The notes below the pieces were generated by a model. It ran no database searches and was not told the origin of the DNA. It saw only the letters and a list, made by a program, of their open reading frames with translations. From Cycas panzhihuaensis (taxonomy: Eukaryota > Cycadophyta), in the NCBI GenBank assembly GCA_023213395.1, contig CM041465.1:47933741-47997740 (forward strand): 64,000 nt of DNA. Direction: 5' to 3'. The position numbers were made by a program, and so were the translations under genes. Below, piece after piece: positions 55,490 through 64,000 of this stretch (its first letter is position 1; the number at the start of each line of letters is the position of its first letter).

Positions 55490-58400
55490 CCACCACAATG
55501 GATCATTGACTCTGGTGCATCCCATTATATGACATGACACCAGAAAAATTTAACCACTTATCAATCCGAAATGAACTCTGAAGAAGAGATTTCTTTCGGA
55601 AGTGGTAATCAACTCAAAGTCAAAGGATCTGGTGATGTTACTCTACATGATGGTTCAATCAAGGATGTTTTTTACGTACCTGGTTTGTTACTAAACCTCC
55701 TCTTAGTTTATCAAATCTGTCAAAAAGATATTATCGTCGAATTCTAGAAAAATAAATTTGTCATTAAGAATCCATTACATAAATTCAAACGTATTGCTTT
55801 AGGACCTGTTGATCATAGCACGTCTCTATAGTCTTACCAGTCTTCAAAATAATAAATTAGTGCCTTTATTGAAATCATTTCGGTCAACAAACTTTAAGCT
55901 TGTCTGATTTGGCCATACTAGTTATGGCAAACTGCAATATTTAATTAAGCATGAAATGGTTCATGGTTTACCACCCTTAAACACTGTTAATGGTGTTTGT
56001 GAAACCTGTGTGACAGGCAAAAACACATGGATCCATTTCTACACAAAACTCAATACCGAACAACTGCTCCATTGGAACTTGTCCACTCTGACATATGTGG
56101 ACCCTTTCATGTACCATCATACTCAAGTTCTCGTTACTTTGTTATATTCATAGATGATTATTCAAGAAAATGTTGGGTTTATATGCTTAAAACACACAGT
56201 CAAGTGTTTGACATTTTCGTTGAATATAAAACATTAGTAGAAAATCAATCTAATTCAAAAATTAAAATATTCTGATCTGATAATGCTAAGAAATATTTAA
56301 GTAGAAAATTTACCTCATTCTGCAAATCACATGGAATTAAATTCCAACATTCATTTGCATACACGCCTTAACAAAATGGTGTTGCTGAATGCAAAAACCA
56401 TACTCTTGTTGAAATGACTCGTTACATGTTACATGCAAAGAATCTCGATTTAAAATTATGGGCAGAAGCAATTAACTACTCTAGTTATTTATTAAATCGT
56501 TTACCTAGTAAATGTCTACAAAATGTTACTCCAGAATAAAAATGGTCTGGAAGAAAACTATTTGTCCAACATTTATGAATCTTTGGCAGTATCGCGTGGG
56601 GACATATTCCTCACAAAAAATGTAAAAAGTTAGATAAAAAAAGCCAAACATACATCTTCGTTGGTTACAACGAAGAAAGCAAAGCTTATAGACTTTTAGA
56701 TCCAGTCACGCATAATATTTCTATTTTGCGTGATGTAGTATTTGATGAAGAAGGATCTACTTTAACATCTCCTTATGTAGAATTTCCTGTTAAAGATTTG
56801 TTAACTAACATTCGTTTGGTTGACCCTTCTGATAAACAAGTTTATTCAAAAATTATAGATTCTTTATCAACTCAAGTTCAAAATTGGACTCTATCAGAAC
56901 ACACTGAAACAGATCCTTCCCTTCAAGCTAGTACATCAAATCAATCTACAACCTCAGATACAGTTACTCACAAGTAACCTATTTGGGCAACCAAAATGCT
57001 TGCTGATGTTGGATCTGATGTAGGCAATCCTACTGAAATTAGGCGCACACGTACGCAAAAACTGCATGCAAATTTTACCTTAATGGCAAAAATAATAGAA
57101 AACAATGATCCTAAAACTTTTAAACAGTCCAGCAATAATCCTGTATGGCAGGATGTTATGCAGACTGAATTTACTGCGTTAATTAAAAATCCAACCTGGG
57201 ATCTAGTTCCTCTTCCACATGGAAAAAATATCGTCGACTGTAAATGGGTTAATAGGACTAAATATAACTCAACAGGCGCAGTGAAAAAATATAAAGCTCG
57301 CCTTGTTGCCAAAGGATTTTCTCAAATAGATGGTATTGACTATAATGAAACCTTTGCTCCTGTCGCAAAGATGAATACAATCAAGATAATTATTGCTCTT
57401 GCAACCAAGTTTGGTTGGGAAATCCACCAAATGGATGTTAAGAGTACTTTCTTGAATGGTGATCTCAAAGAAGAGATCTACATGTCACAACCACCTGGAT
57501 TCATTGAAAATCCTAATTTAGTCGGTAAACTTAAAAAATCTATTTATGGTTTAAAACAAGCTCCTCGAGCTTGATATACCAAAGTCGATAATTATTTAAT
57601 CAACATTAGATACACTAGATGCATTAGTGATCTAAATCTTTATTTTAAATGTGAAATGAAAATTTTACCATTCTAATCCTCTATGTTGATGATATTATTA
57701 TAATTGGATCATCAACCCATAATATTGATCATCTCAAATCAACTTTAATGAACAAATTTGAAATGACCGATTTATGTCTATTACATTACTTTCTAGGTTT
57801 ACAAGTTTATCAAAATCAATCAAATATAACACTATCTCAACTTAAGTATATTCTTGATTTAATTCAGCGGTTTAACATGGAAAATGCTAAACCTGTATTC
57901 AATCCTTTACAATCAGGAGTTAAACTGTCTACTGATTGTCCAACTTCATTATGTGATCAAACTCTATACAGACAACTCATTGGTAGTCTAATCTATCTTA
58001 TTCACATCCGCCCTGACATTTCTTATGCTATTACTTTATACTCCCGATATATGCAACAACCACACGAATCTCACTGGAAAGCCACTAAACGAATCTTACG
58101 CTATCTGAAAAATACTGTGTTTTCTGATTTAACTTATAACTTTTGTAATAAACCACTAACATTAACTGGATATACTGATTCCGATTGGGCAGGTGATTCA
58201 AATGATCGTAAATCTACTTTAGGTTATGCATTTTTTATTGATTCTTCACCTATTACTTGGTTTAGCAAAAAAATGCAAGCACTAGCGTTATCAACAACTG
58301 GAGTCGAATATCGAGCATTAGTCGAAGCTGGTAAAGAAGCACTTTGGCTAAAATCACTACTAAATGAAATTGGTCTGACTTTGAACTCTTCAATTGAAAT

Positions 58401-58650
58401 TAAAGTTGATAATCAAGGTGCAATTGCTATTGCTACTAATCATGTTTCTCATTCTATAACTAAACATATTGAATTATATCAACATTTTATTCACAATTTA
58501 GTTACTGATAATCTTGTCTGTTTGTCTTATTGTCTAACAGATTTACATATTGCTGACATTCTTACGAAGTCATTAACTGAACCGAAGTTTTTAAATTTCA
58601 GAGATTTATTGCAGATAAAAGAAGTTTCTATCAAAGGGGGATCATCGTGA
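55490..58650 (+). pseudogene. pol: pol of element M: protease, integrase, RT, RNase H
   Basis: The protease WIIDSGASHYMT is at 55501-55536, followed by a stop. Integrase runs 56040-56960 with HSDICGPF, a stop before SDNAKKY, another stop at TP-stop-QNGVAE, and GDPV-like DPVTHNISILRDVVFDE at the end. RT runs 56996-57574 (CKWVNRTKYNSTGAVKKYKA, QMDVKSTFLNGDLKEEIYM, GLKQAPRA then stop), with YVDDI in another frame near 57680. From 57748 to 58650 the RT end and RNase H form one intact 300-codon frame (SDWAGDSNDRKSTLGYAFF, VDNQGAIAIATNHVSH, HIADILTKSLTEPKF). RNase H is thus the best preserved domain. Confidence 0.9.
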
Positions 58651-58698
58651 TGAAGCTCTTATTTTCTCTCCAGTACAAAAGTTTACATTAAAGGGGGA
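58633..58698 (+). promoter_or_regulatory. polypurine tract of element M and an upstream duplicate
   Basis: AAAGGGGGA at 58690-58698 adjoins the 3' LTR. An identical AAAGGGGGA followed by T lies 57 bp upstream at 58633-58641, overlapping the end of the RNase H frame. Confidence 0.8.
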
Positions 58699-59128
58699 TG
58701 TTAGAATATATAATATAAACTTTATGTTTTATTATGTTATTATTTAGTCACATGTCTTAAAAATAATTTAAGTGATTGTAATGTTATAAACTTATGTTTA
58801 ATTTAATTAATTTGTGGATGGTCGTTGAAATGCAGAACCGCATTCCAACGAACCTCCGTACTATTTATTAATCTCCTAGATTCATGGAGTTGGTTCCAAG
58901 AATCTAGAAGGTCTGTCAAAATGCTTGAACAAAGACTATTTTAGGGGGTTTGTTATTTTTGTATATTGGTTTCAGTTATTTATTAATAAAATCTAGCTTA
59001 GGAGGCGGTTTTTCTTTCCCAAAAGGGGCTTTCCACCTGTCAACCCTGTGTACATGTGCATTGTCTCTTTCATTTGTATCTTTCTGTTCCTGTGATGTTA
59101 TGACTATGTACATGTGCCTATTCTATCA
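58699..59128 (+). repeat. 3' LTR of element M, 430 bp
   Basis: It matches the 5' LTR with roughly 24 differences by eye. It ends TTCTATCA and is followed by the TSD AGTTT. Confidence 0.95.
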
Positions 59129-59133
59129 AGTTT

Positions 59134-60166
59134 CATTATCGATGTTATTTTTCCTTCTATCTTGGACAATTGAGTTTGTTCAATGGTCTTCAAATACCAT
59201 GTAAAATATTTTCTAATGGTGGAACGACTTCAAGTTATATTTCTAGTTGTGTTTCATGAACATCTTCAAATTCCTCTTTACCTTTATCTTCTTTTTTCTC
59301 CTTTAGTTTAGTCTTTGGTTTGATAGTCTATTGACTCGAAGAACTAGATTCAGGTTGTTCCACGATCTACTTTTATCTGTCTTTCCAAATCTTTCAAGTG
59401 TCTAGGTCTTGATCCTAATTTGCAACCTATTTATTAGTTTCTTTTAAGATTGACATCTATAATCTATTTGTCAATTTCTTCAGAGATAACATCTTAAGTT
59501 GTGTGAATCTTTTTGGTTGCCAACTTATACTCAGTACACTTTTCTCTGTTCGTTGTACCCAATGAGGATGCTTTTGGAGCTTTTATCATCAAATTTCTAA
59601 TATTTCTCTTTGGCAACATGCATATGTGACCTACTTCTAAAAATTTTGAGATAACTTACTATAAGTTTATTTATTGACCATGTTTCTTTAGGTGTTTTAT
59701 TCCATACAATTTTTGTAATGTTCATGTTAGTTAGGTATGTTGTTGTATAAATAACTTCTATCTAAAAATATCTAAGAGGATCTTTGCCTTCTTCATCGAC
59801 TTGGCCATTTTGATCAATGTCATATTCATCCTCTTAGTGACACCATTTTGTTAAGGTGTGTATACAGTCGTCAATTATTTTTTAATCCTATGGTCTTTGC
59901 AGAACTGGACAAATGCATTAGAGATGTATTTTCCTCTTTTGTATGACCCTAATATTTAAATTATGTGTTTATTTTTATTTTCCACTTTCGCTTTGAACTC
60001 TTTAAATGTCTCAAATGTCTGAGGCTTTCTTAAAATAATCATCAATGAAGGTCAAGAGGTATCTTGCACCTCCATGCGAAGTGATTGGCATAGGACCACA
60101 GATCTCTGAGTGTACAAGATTAACTTTTCGAGCATCTTCCAACTTTTGTCTTTTGGGAATCTTTTA
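59134..60166 (-). pseudogene. decayed integrase of copia remnant N
   Basis: On the minus strand it reads ARKVNLVHSEICGPMPITSH (about 60140-60075), GGARYLLTFIDDY, then TP-stop-QNGVTKRMNMTLIKMAKS (about 59865-59800), i.e. an integrase core with the first Asp changed to Glu (HSEICGP) and Lys in place of the catalytic Glu (VTKR). RT and RNase H are absent between this and the polypurine tract at 51353, so N is internally deleted as well as split by M. Confidence 0.75.
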
Positions 60167-60520
60167 TGTTAACGTGGCAGTTATTTGTTACGCCACTAAG
60201 TTAATGTTCATGTGATTTAACTAATGGAGATTAGTGAAAATGTGTGAAGAATTCAGAGAGTCATAACCCTTATTGGGTGATACCTCTTGGAAGAACATAA
60301 AATCCTTGAGCCCTTGTGTATTCAATGTATCAAATTAGTGTGAAATAACCAATGTGATCTAGAAGGATCTTCTGTGGTGGGTTTTTTTCTAAAAGGGTTT
60401 CTCACGTAAATCTTGTGTACTGGGCATTTGTATTATATATATATCTTTTGTTTGTTTGATGTGTATGGTTAAAGATTCTGTAAATAGAAACATACATGTA
60501 TGATTTTATATTTTTGAACA
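60167..60520 (+). repeat. 5' LTR of element O, 354 bp
   Basis: It runs TGTTAACGTGGCAG to ATTTTTGAACA, directly followed by TGGTATCAGAGCCATAGGG (60521-60539), the best match in this window to the initiator tRNA-Met complement. A TATATATATA box is at about 60434. Confidence 0.88.
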
Positions 60521-60534
60521 TGGTATCAGAGCCA
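60521..60534 (+). promoter_or_regulatory. primer binding site of element O
   Basis: TGGTATCAGAGCCA follows the LTR without a gap. Confidence 0.93.
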
Positions 60535-60539
60535 TAGGG

Positions 60540-61915
60540 TTCTACACAACTGAGGCTAAATATTGAGTAGAGCAGTAGGATCGTTGGTTGCTGAGTGACG
60601 TCATCAAACTCAAGATTCGTCTTGAGGGTCCATCAACTCCAATAATGTATAGAAGCAAGTACAACAGATCAATGGTGGTTAAAGCTGTGAAAATCACTAA
60701 TCAACGAAAAACAATAGTCTATTGGAGTCAATAATCAGTTGTGAAGGCCACAACCATGGTAGGAATTGGCTCGTGTGGGGCCATCTAAAGTAGGCGATGA
60801 TCTATAATGGAGATTCAAACCATCAGAGCACATACTGATGGTGATTCAACAACAGTAAGAACAACCACGCTTGTATACATGTACGTTGGGCTACTCTCTC
60901 ATCAATACACCATCAAATTTAATAAAATAGGCTTGTTCTACTACTATTTATTATCAAATAATCTTTTTGCACTCGTGGACGTGATCAGAGTTTGTTATTG
61001 GCAGTTTTTTGTTCATATATAAGTGTTAAATTGAACGGATAGCAGTAGTATGAGTCAATCTTAACATCTGAAGTTATTTTATTGAATTGTGGCACACTTG
61101 GTTGAATTTGAGTCTTCATTTCCCAACTGTATATGTGAAATAAGCTTGTAAAAGTCGTGCAAATTCTAGTTGGGTTGTTATTTAAGTGGTTGCGCTGTGT
61201 AAGTCTTTCTTACCAACCATACGAAGTCTATGCTCGTTTGCAACTATGTGCGTAGGTCAATTTTGAAGAGTGTAGGTCGTATTTATATTTATGGCAGCCA
61301 CACCTCTTCGTATCCCTTCTTACGTCGTGCAACACTGTGATCTATTTATTGATGACTTTTTACTAAAGTCTTAAGACATAGTAAATTGAAATATCATTTG
61401 TACCTTTTATTTTTAGTCACGTGTGTTAAGTGAAGAGGCACAGGATGTATAAAGTCGTAACTCTTAGAATATACCCTTTGGTATATTCTCATCAATATAA
61501 CTTTATAAAAGGCCATTTTTACTATTGATATCACATGATATTTGCATAGTGAAGATATTCAAAACATCCTTGAGTCATTTTGAGTGTAGATCAAAGATAA
61601 TTTTTTATGTTTTTGGCTTGGAGATTATGCACTATTACTGTGAGAAGGATTCCTCAGTTCTTAGAGTATATTTTTAAGTGTCTTAAGGGTTGTTTTTAAG
61701 ACTCTTGAGTACATTTAAGGGTATTTTGTGGCCGTTTGTAAGGGGAGAACAGTTAATGAGTCGCTTAAAGCATGTATAATCGATGTTTGGAGTACCCCCG
61801 TTGTGCGTGCCTGAGTTAGAGGAGATCACTGTGGTGTACTTTTGTCCAGAAGGTCTATTAGACAACTGTTTGGTGTTGTTTGACATGTGTTGACACCTAT
61901 TTCTTGAGATGGAGT
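60540..61915 (+). other. leader of element O
   Basis: No ORF that I recognise is present between the PBS and the gag-like sequence. A 71-codon frame at 60807-61022 has no visible domain. Confidence 0.6.
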
Positions 61916-61919
61916 GCAT

Positions 61920-62640
61920 AATGTTGAAGGTTATCTTCAATGGTAACAATTTCAGCCAGTGGAAGGCAAACATGGAGTTGATATTAATGGTGAATAAACT
62001 CTGATATTGAAATTGTTACTGGTGTCGGACCAGAGAGCCTTGGTTCATAATCTTGAAGAACTAGATGAAATTTGGACAAAATTGTGTGATGCTTTTAAGA
62101 AGAAGAAGATGAATAAACGTCTTGCCCTGATGTTAGAGTTACTCAATTCGTGTGTGTAAGATGAGAACAACATCAATTCGTATCTGAACAAGGTTACAAA
62201 CTTGAAGAATAAGCTAGAAGAACTGAAGTAGAATATGATCGATGATGCATTGTTGTTTATGATAATTATGTCGAAGTTGCTTACTACCTTTGCCACTTTT
62301 TAGACCATATATGGTAGAGATGAAGTGATAGAGGCAGAAAATTTTGATGGTATTAATAACCTTATTTTAGCGAAAGATGCCAAGCTAAAATATCATGGAA
62401 TACTTGGAGGTTCTCAATCTAGTAAGGCCTTAGCTATAAAGACTCAGAGGAAAGAGGCTACTCACAAGGAGAAGTTCACACAAAGGTCTGGAGAAAGTTT
62501 ATGAGAAAAGAAAAAATTCAATGGGAAATACAATTACTGTAAACATGATGGTCACCGAGAAAATAACTATTGGTTCAAAAGACGTAACAAGTGCAAAGCA
62601 AGTTAGGATGGCAAAGAAAAAAGCATTGTTGCTCATTGCG
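61920..62640 (+). pseudogene. gag: gag of element O, broken
   Basis: Across frames it reads VIFNGNNFSQWKANMELILM, ELDEIWTKLCDAFKKKKMNK, NINSYLNKVTNLKNKLEELK and ILAKDAKLKYHG, a copia Gag. The zinc knuckle near 62530-62575 is YNYCKHDGHRENNYW; Tyr stands where the first and last Cys ligands belong. There are stops at several positions. Confidence 0.78.
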
Positions 62641-62659
62641 TTAGGGAGAAAACCTTATT

Positions 62660-64000
62660 AGTCGATTCAGATTAAAGAGATTATTGAATTCTTGACTTTG
62701 GAACGCAGAAGCATATCTCTTACCAGAAGCACAACTTTGATATGGTGAGAGAAAATCATAGTGGTGCCGAAGTTATCCTTGGAGATGCTCACTTATTGTC
62801 GATGGAAGATATTATGTATCCATTGTAAATGGTAAGTTTACTGAAGTATATTATGTACCTAAGATGCAATTAAATCTTCTTTCAACATGAGAGATTTAGA
62901 TCTGTACTGTGATAGATGCTTGATTAAGGATCTGAAGCAAAATTTCTCTGTCGTTGCTATTGGGAAAGTTAGAGACAACTTTTGGGTGTGTGAGAAATTT
63001 CAATCTTAGAAGAAGTCTTATGCCTTTGTTGCCAGTGCTGATGATGTGAGTAAACTTTGGCATAATCGCCTAGGACACCTTATCTATAGGAGCATCACAC
63101 TGTTGAAGATGGTTGAAGGATTACCATCATTTTACTGCTCAGATGGTGTTTGTGAAGGGTGTATACATGACAAGCATCATTGCTATCGTTTTGCTCAAGA
63201 TAATGCTTACAGAGCCAAAGAGAAGCTGGAGCTTGTGAATTCTAATATAATGGGACCACTCCCAAATCCTTCGATATCAAGAGTTCGTTACACCTTTGTG
63301 TTAGTAGATGATTATACTAGGAAGGCTTGGGTATACTTTTTCAAGAACAAGTCAGATGCATTTCATCGCTTCCGTAACTGAGAAGTGATGGTGGAAAATG
63401 AAAGTGATAAGAAAATTAAGTTATTAAGAAGTGATAATGGCAAGGAATACAATAATCATGCGCTTAATCAGTTCTGTTGTGATCATAGTATTAAATGGGA
63501 ATTTACGGTCTCGTATACCCCACAACAGAATGGAGTTGTTGAAAGAAAAAATCGTACCATGATGGAGATGATGAGGTGTATGGTGTACACTAAAAACTTG
63601 TCACTGATGTTTTGGGCAGAAGCTGTGGTGACTGCTGTATATATTTTGAATCAAGTATCCACTTAGTCAGTTCGTAGCATAACCCCTAAAGAAAAATAGA
63701 CTGGTTGGAAGCCTACCATTAGCCATTTGAGAACTTTTTGGTGTATTGTATACGCCTACATCTCAGATGATATTCATAATAAGTTAGATTAGAAGAGTCT
63801 AAAGTGTATATTCATGGGGTATTATGACCAGAATATACACTTTAGACTCTTCTAATCTAACTTATTATGAATATCCATATGGGAAGAATATTGTAGTTAC
63901 TCAAGATGTAAAATTCGACAAGTCATCAACATATCATGCTAATAGATCATCACAAAAGTCTTTTTTATCCCTCGCTACTCCCATTCCCAGATTCATGAGG
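62660..64000 (+). pseudogene. pol: protease to integrase of element O
   Basis: The protease region is decayed (WILDFGTQKHIS near 62690 in place of DSG). The pre-integrase region begins KLWHNRLGHLIYRSITLLK at about 63052. The integrase has VNSNIMGPL (first Asp replaced by Asn), RSDNGKEY and QQNGVVERK, with stops at 63379, 63664 and 63698. A 45 bp perfect inverted repeat (63769-63875) disrupts the C-terminal part, after which SRDV-like VVTQDVKFDKSS resumes in another frame. Confidence 0.85.
63769..63875. repeat. 45 bp perfect inverted repeat inside element O
   Basis: Arms 63769-63813 and 63831-63875 are exact reverse complements with a 17 nt spacer. The left arm is the normal integrase coding sequence (NKLD-KSLKCIF); the right arm is an inverted copy of it. 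Confidence 0.97.

Larger units (their letters stand above)
51424..59128 (+). mobile_element. Ty1/copia element M (family 3), long leader, inactive
   Basis: It has LTRs 51424-51854 (431 bp) and 58699-59128 (430 bp), about 94% identical by eye, with a perfect TSD AGTTT (51419-51423, 59129-59133). Internally there are two tandem PBS copies, a leader of 2.5 kb with antisense host-like sequence, then gag, pol and polypurine tract. It inserted into remnant N. Confidence 0.96.
60167..64000 (+). mobile_element. Ty1/copia element O (family 4), runs off the right edge
   Basis: It has a 5' LTR 60167-60520, a PBS, a leader of about 1.4 kb, gag, protease, pre-integrase and integrase up to the window end. 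There are many stops. The 5' flank is remnant N. Confidence 0.88.

Noticed and set aside
61683-61973. 96-codon minus-strand ORF
   Set aside because: Overlaps the leader and gag start of O on the opposite strand, with no domain.

Overview
The window is plant nuclear DNA made up almost entirely of Ty1/copia LTR retrotransposons stacked inside one another, with the 3' end of one ordinary host gene in the middle. The host exons at 44492-45599 encode the C-terminal part of an ARG1/ARL-type DnaJ protein (ALTERED RESPONSE TO GRAVITY), which is plant specific. The density and nesting of mostly dead copia copies, and the absence of the gene's upstream exons in the preceding 43 kb, suggest a large-genome seed plant; a gymnosperm such as a conifer is my best guess but is not proven by the sequence.

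Left half (1-43557). At least ten copia copies of two main families are interleaved. Family 1 (A, B, C, J and fragment K) has 540-555 bp LTRs running from TGTTAAAC to TTCACA and a Gag starting near M-x-AINMLNACTIRLTGQ. Family 2 (D, E, F, H, I, L) has about 190-215 bp LTRs, a Gag starting with MASS-like residues followed by LPE-x-DKL, and usually two zinc knuckles. The insertion order can be read from target-site duplications (TSDs). D (minus) sits in E (minus). C (plus, 5117-16428, TSD CTTTT) split the gag of D. B (minus, 5324-10576, TSD CTACA) then landed inside the 5' LTR of C. A (plus, 1-4704) also interrupts the gag of D. E lies against a decayed plus-strand copy G. H (plus) is truncated by I (minus). 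J (minus, 24951-32423, TSD ACACT) split the RT/RNase H region of I. K is a truncated family 1 fragment in the gag of I. F (plus, 37761-43051) lies between two unrelated family 2 leader fragments, I and L.

Middle (43558-51060). An intron tail, the last five visible ARG1-like exons, a 3' UTR with AATAAA, then about 5 kb of AT-rich sequence in which I recognise no gene.

Right part (51061-64000). A deleted minus-strand copia remnant N is interrupted by element M (plus, 51424-59128, TSD AGTTT). M has 430 bp LTRs and an unusual 2.5 kb leader. That leader holds antisense host-gene-like pieces, a (TA)n tract, a 0.9 kb G-depleted stretch and a ladder of purine tracts. A fourth family, O (plus), starts at 60167 and runs off the window.

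No element looks autonomous. Every copy has stops, frameshifts or lost catalytic residues, although several LTR pairs are still about 94-98% identical by eye (F about 98%, J and B about 97-98%, M and C about 94%). I found no CRISPR, rRNA, tRNA or bacterial-type operons. The most interesting signals are in non-coding parts of the elements: tandem GTAC ladders in all family 2 leaders, and promoter palindromes in family 1 LTRs whose two arms change together.
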